From the NCBI RefSeq assembly GCF_009363655.1, contig NZ_CP045393.1, positions 1,798,001 through 1,862,000 of the forward strand: a stretch of DNA of 64,000 nucleotides, written 5' to 3'. The notes under the pieces are model-generated. The model was not told the DNA's origin and ran no database searches. It saw only the letters and a program-made list of their open reading frames with translations. This stretch comes from Roseovarius sp. THAF27. GTDB lineage: Bacteria; Pseudomonadota; Alphaproteobacteria; Rhodobacterales; Rhodobacteraceae. This document shows, in pieces, positions 17,931 through 26,502 of the stretch (position 1 is its first letter; each line of letters begins with the position of its first letter). A program made the translations under genes and the position numbers.

Positions 17931-18179
17931 ATGCATTTCAAATCATTAGTCATTGCTTCTCTTTTGGCAGCCTTAACCTCATTTGTTCAGGCCGCGCCTG
18001 TATCCTTGCCATCCGGTGAAGTGCCAAGTCCCTCCGAACGTATCTTTGCGCTGGGGAAAGACAGGATCATTCGCGCCGCCTGCTGCAAGACATGCCGAAA
18101 AGGCAAGGCTTGCGGCAACAGTTGCATCAGCCGCGAGAAGAACTGCCACAAAGGCGTGGGATGCGCCTGCGACGGGTAA
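17931..18179 (+). CDS. Small secreted Cys-rich protein, function unknown
   Basis: An 82-residue protein with a clear Sec signal peptide (MHFKSLVIASLLAALTSF, cleavage likely after VQA-A at about 22) and a short, basic C-terminal domain with nine Cys in 32 residues, arranged CCKTC, KACGNSC, NC, CAC. The start has AAGGA about 8 bases upstream, in an AT-rich region that contains a TTAAC-N5-GTTAA inverted repeat (17880-17894). Similar KACG-SCI-C-HKG-GCAC tails occur in other proteobacterial hypothetical proteins. The pattern could bind metal or form disulfides in the periplasm. It stands alone between two divergently arranged demethylase genes. Confidence 0.75.
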   Translation: MHFKSLVIASLLAALTSFVQAAPVSLPSGEVPSPSERIFALGKDRIIRAACCKTCRKGKACGNSCISREKNCHKGVGCACDG

Positions 18180-18218
18180 CATACGCCCGACTTTAATCCC
18201 CTGACGCAAACCGAAATC

Positions 18219-18238
18219 CCCTGTCGGAAACGACAGGG
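18219..18238 (+). terminator. Hairpin with GAAA tetraloop after the Cys-rich peptide gene
   Basis: An 8-bp perfect stem (CCCTGTCG with its complement) closes a GNRA-type GAAA loop, 40 bases after the stop of the small protein. There is no T tract, so it may be a Rho-assisted terminator, an mRNA-stabilising hairpin or part of the leader of the next gene. A direct repeat AATCCCCTG occurs twice just before and at its 5' side. Confidence 0.45.
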
Positions 18239-18334
18239 CAAAATGCCTCCACACGACCGATGATGTCGGGAACCGACACACGCGCGCGGCCCCGCTGGGG
18301 CAGTGTACCGCCAAACAGCGAAATGGGAAGCAAC

Positions 18335-20767
18335 ATGAAAACTCACGCACAGGCCGTTGTCATCGGAGGGGGCGTTATCGGATGCTCGGTGCTCTATCAC
18401 CTGACCAAGCTGGGATGGACCGATGTCGTCCTGCTCGAGCGTGACGAGCTGACCTCCGGTTCGACCTGGCACGCGGCGGCCAACATCCACGGCCTGCATG
18501 ACAGCGCCAATATCAGCCGCCTGCAGCACTACACGATGAACCTCTACAACAGCCTGGAAGAGGAAACCGGCCAAAGCTGCGGCGTCTTCCAGCCCGGCTC
18601 GCTCTACCTCGCGCAGACCGAAAACCGCGAGCACCAGCTGAAACTTCAGGCCGCCAAGGCCGAACTCTACGGCATGAACTTCTACGAGATCACCCGCGAA
18701 GAGGCCGAGGAAAAGCACCCGCTGGTCAATTTCGAGGGCATCCGCTGCATCATGTGGGAACCCGATGGCGGCAACGTTGACCCCTCGGGCGTGACCAACG
18801 CCTATGCCGTGGGCGCCCGCCAGCGCGGCGCGGAGATCCACCGCTTCACCCCCGTCACCGCCACCGTGCCGCAACCGGACGGCAGCTGGATCGTCGAGAC
18901 CCCCAAGGGCGAGATCCACACGCAATGGGTCATCAACTGCGCCGGTCTCTGGGGCCGCGAGGTGGCGAAAATGGCGGGCATCGAAGTGCCGCTGCAACCC
19001 ACCGAACACCAGTATTTCGTGACTGAGACCATCGCCGAGATCGACGGCATGGACCGCCGCCTGCCGTCCGTCGCCGACCGCGACGGCGAATATTACCTGC
19101 GGCAAGAGGGCAAGGGCCTGCTGATCGGTGCCTATGAACGTGACATGCGCTTCTGGGCCGAGGATGGCACGCCGCTCGACTTCGCCCATGACCTCTTCCC
19201 AGACGATCTGGAACGCATCATGGAAAACGTGATGCGCGCGATGGACCGCGTCCCGGTCGCCGCCGAGGCGGGCATCAAGCGGGTCATCAACGGCCCGATG
19301 ATCTGGTCGCCCGACAGCAACGTGATCCTGGGCCCCGTGCCGGAGCTCAAGAACTACTTCATGGTCGGCGGCATCATCCCGGGCTTTTCGCAATCCGCCG
19401 GCATGGGCCTGATGGTCAGCCAGTGGATCGTCGAGGGCGAGATGAAATACGACATGTTCGCCTGGGACATCGCGCGCTTCGGCCTCTGGGCCAACGACCG
19501 CAAGTTCGTCAAGGCGAAGGTCGAGGATGTCTATGCCCACCGCTTCGCCATCCATTACCCCAACGAGGAACGCGCGGCGGGCCGCCCCCTGCGCACGCGC
19601 CCGGTCTACGAAATGCAGAAAGAGATGGGCGCGGTCTTCGGCCTGAACTACGGCTGGGAACATCCGCAATGGTTCGCCGATGCACCCGGTACCAAGGACA
19701 CCAACGGGTTCATCCGCCAGAACTGGTGGGCGCCGGTGGGCGAGGAATGCAGGATGCTGCGCGACCGCGCGGGCATCATCGATATCTCCAACTTCGCCAA
19801 GTACCACGTCAAGGGGCCGGGGGCCGAGGAGTGGCTGAACGCTGTCTTCGCCAACCGGATGCCCAAATCGGTGGGCCGCTCCTGCCTCACGCCGCTCATC
19901 GGTGTGCGTGGCGGCATCGCGGGCGACGCGACCGTCACGCGTGTGGCCGAGGATGAATTCTGGGTCGTCTCCTCGGGCATGGCCGAACGCTATCACAAGC
20001 GGTTCTTCGACATGGTGCCATTGCCCGAAGGCACCACCTTTGAGTCCAAGACCGAGGCCATGTGCGGCTTCAACGTCGCCGGACCGAAGTCGCGCGAGAT
20101 GCTGCAGCGCCTGACCAACGAAAGCCTCGCCACCGAGGATTTCCCCTTCATGCGGTCCAAGATGATCGACATCGCGGGTGTGCACTGCCTCGCCCTGCGG
20201 GTCAGCTTCACCGGCGACCTGGGGTGGGAGCTGCACTGCAAGACCGAGGACCAGGAAAAGCTTTACCAAGCCCTTCTGGACGCGGGCAAGGAGTTCAACG
20301 CAGGCCCCGTGGGCGCCCGCGCGCTCATGTCGATGCGGGTCGAAAAGGGCTATGGCTCGTGGAGCCGGGAATACAGCCCCGAATACTTCCCGCACGAGGT
20401 TGGCTTCAAGCCGCTCTGCAAGATGGACAAGGACTTCCTCAACAAATCGGCGGCGGAAAAGGCCATGGCCGAACCCACGCGCGAGGAACTGGTGCTGATC
20501 CACATCGACGAGGAAGACACCCATGCCTCGAACGCCGACGCCACGGGCGGCGAGCCGATCCGCGACGCGAATGGCAAACCCGTGGGCCGCGTCACCTCGG
20601 GCACCTATGGCTATACCGTGGGCATGAGCCTTGCCCTGGGTTACGTCAGGTCCGGCACGGTCAAACCCGGCGACGACGTGCAGGTGATGGTGCTGGGCCG
20701 CCCGCACAAGGCCCGCATCCTGCACGAGCCGCCGTTCGATCCCAAGGGCGAAAAGCTGCGCGCCTGA
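18335..20767 (+). CDS. FAD-dependent dimethylglycine/sarcosine dehydrogenase-like protein (DAO-GcvT fusion), second copy
   Basis: An 810-residue homologue of the protein at 15283-17700 with the same layout: GGGVIG (11-16), GSTWHAA with the candidate flavin-binding His46, a DAO domain, then GcvT and GcvT_C (SFTGDLGWELHC near residue 630). The start MKTHAQAVV has GGGAAG just upstream; another in-frame ATG 12 bases earlier is possible. It transfers the methyl carbon removed from an N-methyl amine to folate. Two diverged copies suggest different substrates, for example dimethylglycine and sarcosine, but the sequence alone does not assign them. Confidence 0.88.
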   Translation: MKTHAQAVVIGGGVIGCSVLYHLTKLGWTDVVLLERDELTSGSTWHAAANIHGLHDSANISRLQHYTMNLYNSLEEETGQSCGVFQPGSLYLAQTENREHQLKLQAAKAELYGMNFYEITREEAEEKHPLVNFEGIRCIMWEPDGGNVDPSGVTNAYAVGARQRGAEIHRFTPVTATVPQPDGSWIVETPKGEIHTQWVINCAGLWGREVAKMAGIEVPLQPTEHQYFVTETIAEIDGMDRRLPSVADRDGEYYLRQEGKGLLIGAYERDMRFWAEDGTPLDFAHDLFPDDLERIMENVMRAMDRVPVAAEAGIKRVINGPMIWSPDSNVILGPVPELKNYFMVGGIIPGFSQSAGMGLMVSQWIVEGEMKYDMFAWDIARFGLWANDRKFVKAKVEDVYAHRFAIHYPNEERAAGRPLRTRPVYEMQKEMGAVFGLNYGWEHPQWFADAPGTKDTNGFIRQNWWAPVGEECRMLRDRAGIIDISNFAKYHVKGPGAEEWLNAVFANRMPKSVGRSCLTPLIGVRGGIAGDATVTRVAEDEFWVVSSGMAERYHKRFFDMVPLPEGTTFESKTEAMCGFNVAGPKSREMLQRLTNESLATEDFPFMRSKMIDIAGVHCLALRVSFTGDLGWELHCKTEDQEKLYQALLDAGKEFNAGPVGARALMSMRVEKGYGSWSREYSPEYFPHEVGFKPLCKMDKDFLNKSAAEKAMAEPTREELVLIHIDEEDTHASNADATGGEPIRDANGKPVGRVTSGTYGYTVGMSLALGYVRSGTVKPGDDVQVMVLGRPHKARILHEPPFDPKGEKLRA

Positions 20768-21061
20768 AACGCGGATTGCCTGCGCCGGTCGGGGGGCTTC
20801 AAACCTGGCCTGGCGCAGGTGGATGACGCCCGTTGTCCCGCAGGCGAGGGAGCCGGCGCGGGCGTCTTGAGCGAGGGTTCAACGGGTCTCCAGCAGGCGG
20901 CTCGTCCGGTTCTGACGGAGAACCTTCGGCATGGCGCATTGTCGGGATGCCGCACTCGTGCGACGCCCTCGGGGCGACGGGCGCGGGGCTTGATCGCCGA
21001 CAGGCGTGGGTTTTCACCCACCCTACGCCCGGCAAGCTCCGGCCCGAAGCCGCGTCGCAGC
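20768..21061. other. Intergenic region between convergent genes
   Basis: About 290 bases separating the second dehydrogenase gene from the end of the methyltransferase gene. It is GC-rich and without a supported gene. It contains one copy of the 25-bp palindromic repeat listed separately. Confidence 0.5.
21004..21028. repeat. 25-bp palindromic repeat, copy 1
   Basis: A hairpin GTGGGT-TTTC-ACCCAC (21006-21021) followed by CCTACGC. The full 25 bases are found again as an exact reverse complement at 24164-24188. Both copies lie just past the stop codon of a minus-strand gene, in opposite orientations. Confidence 0.8.
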
Positions 21062-22084
21062 TTACCCGCGCCGCCGCCGGTTGCGCCGCGCCGGGCGGGG
21101 CGTGTCGCCGCTGTCGTCTTCGGTGCCGTCCACGTCGGACGAAAAAGCCCCCAGCGCCTCGGTGATCTGTTCCAGCGTCGGGCGCGTGCCGCGCGGGCGG
21201 CTCTCCAGCGCCTCGCGCATCTTCGACAGGTGCTCGGGCATCGTGCCGCAGCAGCCACCGATGATGGTCGCGCCCGCGTCGCGAGCCAGGACCGCGTATT
21301 GCGCCATCAGCTCCGGCGTGCCGTCATAATGAATATGCCCATCCACGTATTTCGGGATGCCCGCATTGCCCTTGGCCACGATCGGGCGCTCGGTGCCCTG
21401 GGCCACGAATCCCAGCACCGTGCGCATCAGGTCCGATGCGCCCACGCCGCAATTGGCCCCGAAGGCCAGCGGCTTGTGGTCCAGCTTTTCGACCATCGTC
21501 GCCATGTCGGCCGAGGTCAGGCCCATCATCGTGCGCCCCGCGGTGTCGAAGCTCATCGTGCCGCACCAGGGCATGTCGGCCAGCCGGAACGCTTCCGCCG
21601 CGGCCTTGTATTCTTCCGGGGCGCTGATGGTCTCCAGCCACAGCACGTCGGCGCCGCCTTCCTTCAGACCGTCGGCCTGTTCGTGAAAGATCTCCACCGC
21701 AAGCTCGTGGGTCAGCTTGCCCATCGGCGCCATGATCTCGCCGGTGGGGCCGACCGAGCCTGCCACGACCACCGGACGGTCGCGCCGGTCCGCCACGTCG
21801 CGGCCGATTTCGGCGGAGATGCGGCTCAACTCGCGGGCGCGTTTTTCGGCACCGTGCAGCTTCAGGCGGGCGGCGTTGCCGCCGAAGGAATTGGTCAAGA
21901 ACAGGTCACTGCCCGCGTCCACCGCCTCGGCGTAAAGCCGGGTGATCCGGTCCGGATGCTCGACATTCCACATCTCCGGCGCATCGCCCGAGCCGAGCCC
22001 CATGTTGAAAAGATTGGTGCCCGTTGCCCCGTCGGCAAGGATCCAGTCCCGCTCGGCGATCATCTTGCTCAATGCGTTGGTCAT
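21062..22084 (-). CDS. bmt: Betaine-homocysteine S-methyltransferase
   Basis: A 340-residue homocysteine S-methyltransferase. The N-terminus has the ADGATGTNLFNMGL motif; the three zinc-binding Cys are in GANCG and GGCCGT, as in BHMT. It transfers a methyl group from glycine betaine to homocysteine to give dimethylglycine and methionine in the cytoplasm, so its product could feed the dehydrogenases encoded next to it. The start at 22084 (MTNALSK, AAAGGG upstream) matches the family; an ATG 36 bases earlier overlaps the stop of the upstream gene as ATGA and is a possible alternative. The C-terminal tail is rich in Arg and low in complexity. Confidence 0.85.
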   Translation of the reverse strand: MTNALSKMIAERDWILADGATGTNLFNMGLGSGDAPEMWNVEHPDRITRLYAEAVDAGSDLFLTNSFGGNAARLKLHGAEKRARELSRISAEIGRDVADRRDRPVVVAGSVGPTGEIMAPMGKLTHELAVEIFHEQADGLKEGGADVLWLETISAPEEYKAAAEAFRLADMPWCGTMSFDTAGRTMMGLTSADMATMVEKLDHKPLAFGANCGVGASDLMRTVLGFVAQGTERPIVAKGNAGIPKYVDGHIHYDGTPELMAQYAVLARDAGATIIGGCCGTMPEHLSKMREALESRPRGTRPTLEQITEALGAFSSDVDGTEDDSGDTPRPARRNRRRRG

Positions 22085-22116
22085 GCGCAGCCCTTTGTGG
22101 TCTCGCGCAGGAAATC

Positions 22117-24030
22117 TCATACATTCCTTGCCTGCGCAAACCCAAAATCTTCATCATCATTCTGAGCCGGGATACCATCGGCCCTGGACGCCTCGGCCTG
22201 GCCCGAGCGAGACGCGGGCCGCCGTATCGCCAGCCAGAGGTCCAGCAGGCCCAGCCACAGGCCCGCACGGCTGCGGGCAAGGGCGTAGCGTGGCACGCGG
22301 ATCGCGCCGAAGCTGGCCTTGAACTGCGCCAGGCCGGACGAAGGCGCGAACCGCGCGGCCAGACGCGCCACGGGGCCGTTTTCCGGGGGCAGGGCCGCCA
22401 GCGACAGCTGTGCGACGCCGGCCTCGCGGGCGGCGGCGATACCGGCGGTGACCAGCGCGTGCATGGTGCCCTCGGGCGCATCGTCGCCCGTGCGCATCAG
22501 GTCCAGGCACCAGTCGCGCCGTCCGGTATGGAAGCTGGCAAAGCCGATGACGCGACCGTCCTGGCGCGCGATGAACACCGCCTGGTGGCTCAGGTAGACC
22601 GGGCAGAAGCGGCCCATCGTCATGCCGCGGGCCGTGCCTTGGCGCGCTTGCCATGCGGCATCCGTCTCGCGCATCGCGGCCAAGGGCAGGCGGGCGCCCC
22701 GCGCGACGCTCACCCCGGACTGGTCGGCCCGGCGCAGTTTGCGGCGCAGCTGTCGATAGGCGCGGCCCTCGGGGCGGAACCCGGCCGGGTGCAGCACCAT
22801 GTCGTCGGCGACATGCAGCGCCCGCCATCCCAACCGCCGTGCCGTGGCGGCCAGCCTCGCATCGGCCTTGTAGACCAGAGGGACGAGCGATTCTTGTCCG
22901 GCATGGCGTCGCAAAAGCGTCAGCGCGTTGCGCGATCCGGCGGCCCCCGGGGCGGCAAGCGGACCGAACAGCAGGCACAGCGTCTGGCCCGGGCGGATCA
23001 CCGGCAGCAGCACCGTGCCGAGCGCCACGATTTCCGCACCGCTCTGGCGGCACAGGCCAGCCTCGGCCATGCACGGCCCGCTCAGGTCGGCCTCGCTCAA
23101 CGGGCGGCGTATCGTGCCGGGCCGGGCTCCGGCCCGCAGCGGTCGCATCAGCAGCGCCCCCGCCAGCACCGCCGGCAACGCGTAATAGACCAGCCGGAAC
23201 GCCACGATGGCACAGAGCAGCTCGGTGTCCGGAACCTGCGGCAGAAGCGCCACCAGCACCAGTTCGAACGGCCCCAGCCCGCCGGGCGTGCCGCTCAGGA
23301 GCGCCGCACCGAGCGCGATCATGTAGATCGGCAGCAGCGCCGCGAACGAGACCGCCATGCCGTCCGGCATCAGGCACCACAGCGCCAGCGCCGCACCCAG
23401 CGTGTCGATCAGCGTCAACCCGGCGATTGCCCCCAGCGCACCCAGGCTGGGCATCCGCAGGGTCAGCGCCCTCAGCCGGATGCGCGGGTGAAGAAAGACC
23501 AGGACCCCGCTGACACCGAACACCAAAATCAGAAGGGCGGGCAGGGCGGGTGGAAAGAGCCCCCGGGGCGCGAAAAGCGCGACCAGCCCCAACGCAAAGC
23601 TGAGCCCGATCAGGAATGTCACCGCGACGCCGGTGGCCAGCTTCGTCGCCTGGACCAGGCTCAGCCCGGGCAACAGGCGCCAGCGCACCAGCGCGCCCGA
23701 AATCACGCCCAAGCCCACGGTCTGACCGATGGCGATCGCGGCGGCGCCGCTGATCCGTGCCTGTGCCGAGGGAAGATCCGTTCGCAGGTGCCGGTGCAAT
23801 ATCACGTCATACTGGCCCAGCGCGGCGAAACTTGCCGCGGTGGCCAGCAGGGCCCCGAGCCACTGCCAGGCCGACAGCTGCGCCATGACGGCCCCCAGGC
23901 CGGCGAAGGCGCCGTCCTCGATCTGGCCCGCGAGAATCCAGATGCAGATCGCACCCAGGCCGAACGGCGCGGCCACCCGCACCCAGCCTCCGGCGCCGGG
24001 CATCGCGAGGTGCAGCCCCGGTGATGTCAT
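22117..24030 (-). CDS. MprF-like membrane protein with phosphatidylglycerol lysyltransferase domain
   Basis: A 637-residue protein. The first 330 residues hold about eight hydrophobic segments of the LPG-synthase/flippase type (TPGGLGPFELVLVALLP near 245-262). The C-terminal half (about 350-610) is a DUF2156/GNAT-like aminoacyl-transfer domain. Members of the family add an amino acid from a charged tRNA to phosphatidylglycerol and flip the product, lowering surface charge and increasing resistance to cationic peptides. The start has GAAGGAT upstream. Its end overlaps a possible start of bmt by 4 bases, so the two may share a transcript. The amino acid used is unknown. Confidence 0.8.
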   Translation of the reverse strand: MTSPGLHLAMPGAGGWVRVAAPFGLGAICIWILAGQIEDGAFAGLGAVMAQLSAWQWLGALLATAASFAALGQYDVILHRHLRTDLPSAQARISGAAAIAIGQTVGLGVISGALVRWRLLPGLSLVQATKLATGVAVTFLIGLSFALGLVALFAPRGLFPPALPALLILVFGVSGVLVFLHPRIRLRALTLRMPSLGALGAIAGLTLIDTLGAALALWCLMPDGMAVSFAALLPIYMIALGAALLSGTPGGLGPFELVLVALLPQVPDTELLCAIVAFRLVYYALPAVLAGALLMRPLRAGARPGTIRRPLSEADLSGPCMAEAGLCRQSGAEIVALGTVLLPVIRPGQTLCLLFGPLAAPGAAGSRNALTLLRRHAGQESLVPLVYKADARLAATARRLGWRALHVADDMVLHPAGFRPEGRAYRQLRRKLRRADQSGVSVARGARLPLAAMRETDAAWQARQGTARGMTMGRFCPVYLSHQAVFIARQDGRVIGFASFHTGRRDWCLDLMRTGDDAPEGTMHALVTAGIAAAREAGVAQLSLAALPPENGPVARLAARFAPSSGLAQFKASFGAIRVPRYALARSRAGLWLGLLDLWLAIRRPASRSGQAEASRADGIPAQNDDEDFGFAQARNV

Positions 24031-24163
24031 GTTCAGATCCTTCCCTGGCCCATGTCGGCACAGGGTAAGACCACGGCGTTACCGCCGGTTTAACGTGTCA
24101 AATTGAATGCGAATCCCGCACCGTGCCGGGCCTCGCCGGACCTTTTCGGCCCGGCCGTCGCCC

Positions 24164-24188
24164 GCGTAGGGTGGGTGAAAACCCACGC
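24164..24188. repeat. 25-bp palindromic repeat, copy 2 (inverted)
   Basis: An exact reverse complement of 21004-21028, placed directly after the stop of the DUF1476 gene. The hairpin GTGGGT-GAAA-ACCCAC suggests an RNA role in transcript ends, or a REP-like dispersed element. Confidence 0.8.
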
Positions 24189-24192
24189 GCCG

Positions 24193-24507
24193 TCAGGTTT
24201 CCTTCATCAGCTGTTCCTGCGCCACGCGCAGCAGCTCGTCCATCTTCGAGCGGATCGTGTCGGCATCGGCCATGTCGCCCAGGTCGCCCGCGACCTTGCG
24301 CACCACGTCCTCGTGCCCGGCTTCCTCGAAATCCGACAGCACGACCTCTTTCGCGTAGGCGTCGGCATCCGACCCGGTCTTGCCCAGGATTTCGGCCGCC
24401 CACAGGCCCAACAGCTTGTTGCGCCGCGCCTCGGCCTTGAATTTCATTTCCTCGTCGTGGGCATACTTGTTTTCAAATGCGTTTTCACGATCGTCGAAGG
24501 TGCTCAT
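24193..24507 (-). CDS. ATPase inhibitor subunit zeta (DUF1476)
   Basis: A 104-residue, mostly helical, charged protein starting MSTFDDRENAFENKYAHDEE, which is the hallmark of the alphaproteobacterial zeta subunit. In Paracoccus this protein binds F1-ATPase and blocks ATP hydrolysis when the membrane is not energised. The start has GGGGAG upstream. It is divergent from purC, with about 160 bases of shared promoter region. Confidence 0.9.
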   Translation of the reverse strand: MSTFDDRENAFENKYAHDEEMKFKAEARRNKLLGLWAAEILGKTGSDADAYAKEVVLSDFEEAGHEDVVRKVAGDLGDMADADTIRSKMDELLRVAQEQLMKET

Positions 24508-24666
24508 CAGGCTCTCCCCGGGCAGGTATTTCAGTCCTCTAAGATATGGCCGCACGGCCACAAAGACGCAAGGGCATAAGGCCGCCTTGCCCCATTTCGC
24601 CGCATAGACTATGAGAACGCCAGATGCCGCGAGTCCCTTGTCGCGGCCCCAGATGAAAGAGAGCCC

Positions 24667-25428
24667 ATGGCGCGGCGCAAGAAAATCTACGAAGGCAAGG
24701 CGAAAACCCTGTTCGAAGGCCCCGAACCGGGCACCATCGTGCAGTATTTCAAGGACGACGCCACCGCCTTCAACGCGGAAAAACGCGATGTGATCGAAGG
24801 CAAGGGCGTGCTCAACAACATGCTCTCGGAATACTTCATGACCGGCCTGACCAATGTCGGCATTCCCAACCACTTCCTCAAGCGGATCAACATGCGCGAG
24901 CAGCTCGTGCGCGCCTGCGAGATCATCCCGCTCGAGGTGATCGTGCGCAACTATGCCGCCGGGTCGATGGCCAAGCGGCTGGGCATGGACGAGGGCACGC
25001 AACTGCCGCGCCCGATCGTGGAATATTGCCTCAAGGACGACGCCCTGGGCGATCCGCTGGTTACCGAGGAGCATATCGCCGCCTTCGGCTGGGCCACCCA
25101 GCAGGACATGGACGATATCCTGTCGCTCGCCCTGCGCGTGAACGATTTCCTCGCCGGGGTCATGTACGGCGTCGGCATCAAGCTGGTGGATTTCAAGATC
25201 GAGATCGGCCGCGTCTATGACGGCGATTTCATGCGCCTGATCGTGGCCGACGAGATTTCGCCCGACAGCTGCCGCCTGTGGGATATCGAGACCGGCCAGA
25301 AGCTCGACAAGGACGTCTTCCGCCGCGACCTCGGCAGCCTCACCGACGCCTATACCGAGGTGGCCAAGCGCCTGGGCGTCATGCCCAAGACCAACCCGCC
25401 CGTGACCAAACCGACGCTGATCAACTAA
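24667..25428 (+). CDS. purC: Phosphoribosylaminoimidazole-succinocarboxamide synthase
   Basis: A 253-residue SAICAR synthase that joins aspartate to CAIR using ATP in purine synthesis. Family features include [13 protein letters not shown] at the N-terminus, [13 protein letters not shown] (about 95-107), and [10 protein letters not shown] and [12 protein letters not shown] in the ATP/metal site (about 175-205). It is first in a purC-purS-purQ cluster that is interrupted by an HNH gene. Confidence 0.95.
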   Translation: MARRKKIYEGKAKTLFEGPEPGTIVQYFKDDATAFNAEKRDVIEGKGVLNNMLSEYFMTGLTNVGIPNHFLKRINMREQLVRACEIIPLEVIVRNYAAGSMAKRLGMDEGTQLPRPIVEYCLKDDALGDPLVTEEHIAAFGWATQQDMDDILSLALRVNDFLAGVMYGVGIKLVDFKIEIGRVYDGDFMRLIVADEISPDSCRLWDIETGQKLDKDVFRRDLGSLTDAYTEVAKRLGVMPKTNPPVTKPTLIN

Positions 25429-25442
25429 CGGAAACAAAAAAT

Positions 25443-26252
25443 TTGGGCCAGGCTCGGACCCGGTTGGAGAAATTCAAGCAGAGCAATCCCTATTGTTGCT
25501 ACTGTGGTGGAACTTCGGCAACCGAGAGCCTGGATCATGTACCAGCTCGCACGTTCTTTTACGAACGACGCCGACCAAAAGGTTTCGAAGTTCCAGCTTG
25601 TGTCCGGTGCAATTCGGTTTTTGCAAGGTTCGACAGTTTCTTCTCGCTGCTGTCGTTTACTCAAGCGTCATTTCTTTCAGGAATTCGAGATAGTAGGCTT
25701 GAAAACCTCATTTCGAATGCTGTGAAATTGTTTCCTGATGCGACGCTGCAAATCGTCAAAAACGGCAGGCGAGACTATTTCCATGTAAACGGCCTACTAA
25801 GAAAGGGTGTCAGTATACGCTTTGATCATCCTGACATCCAGTTCACCATTTGTTTTCAAGTTGCAAGGATGGTTGCCGCGCAGTTTTATGAAGCGCGTGG
25901 CGTTCCACTACCACTAGGCTCAGTAATCGACGCTACATGGCATTCCAACGCGCAGCCGATGGAAAAACACAATCTAGAGCGAATTCTGGATGCGTTGCCA
26001 AACTATGCAACGCTCAAACAAGGAAGTTGGTCCGAGGAAGCGCAGTTCGAGGTCCGCTACAATTTCTCTGAAACAGAGACGGTTGGTGCTTGTGCCTTTC
26101 ACTTCCACAGATGCTTCACAGGTCTGGGAATGCTATTTCCGTCGTTAGGCGAAGTGAAGTATGAAGACGAAGATCTGTTGTTTTCGGTTACCCGGAAAGG
26201 TATCGAACCTGCGAGGGGCACTTTCCCGAGTCAATTGAGGCTGCCACAGTGA
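25443..26252 (+). CDS. HNH endonuclease-like protein inserted in the purine operon
   Basis: About 269 residues. Near the N-terminus lie a CCYCGG zinc knuckle, the HNH core LDHVPARTFF, and a second zinc pair ACVRCN. The rest has no recognised domain. The frame contains no ATG near the start, so a TTG at 25443 (15 bases after the purC stop, weak GGAAA upstream) is the likely start; a TTG at 25464 is an alternative. The gene is visibly richer in A and T than purC and purS, which points to acquisition. It may be a solitary nuclease, a defence protein or a toxin; no partner gene is visible. Confidence 0.65.
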   Translation: MGQARTRLEKFKQSNPYCCYCGGTSATESLDHVPARTFFYERRRPKGFEVPACVRCNSVFARFDSFFSLLSFTQASFLSGIRDSRLENLISNAVKLFPDATLQIVKNGRRDYFHVNGLLRKGVSIRFDHPDIQFTICFQVARMVAAQFYEARGVPLPLGSVIDATWHSNAQPMEKHNLERILDALPNYATLKQGSWSEEAQFEVRYNFSETETVGACAFHFHRCFTGLGMLFPSLGEVKYEDEDLLFSVTRKGIEPARGTFPSQLRLPQ

Positions 26253-26262
26253 GGCATTACAC

Positions 26263-26502
26263 ATGAAAGCACGCGTACACGTCATGCTGAAAAACGGAGT
26301 TCTCGACCCGCAGGGCGAGGCGGTGCGCCATGCGCTCGGGTCGCTGGGCTTCGACGGGGTCGAGGGCGTGCGCCAGGGCAAGATCATCGAACTGGACCTG
26401 ACCGAGACCGATCCCGGCAAGGCGAAAGAGACCGTCACGGCGATGTGCGAAAAGCTGCTCGCCAATACGGTGATCGAATCCTATTCGGTGGAGATCGCCT
26501 GA
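26263..26502 (+). CDS. purS: Phosphoribosylformylglycinamidine synthase subunit PurS
   Basis: A 79-residue protein with the typical PurS pattern (VHVMLKNGVLDPQGEAVRHA, then GVEGVRQGKIIELDL). It bridges PurQ and PurL in the FGAM synthase complex and helps ammonia pass between them. Its TGA overlaps the ATG of purQ, so the two are translationally coupled. The purL gene is not nearby. Confidence 0.93.
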   Translation: MKARVHVMLKNGVLDPQGEAVRHALGSLGFDGVEGVRQGKIIELDLTETDPGKAKETVTAMCEKLLANTVIESYSVEIA

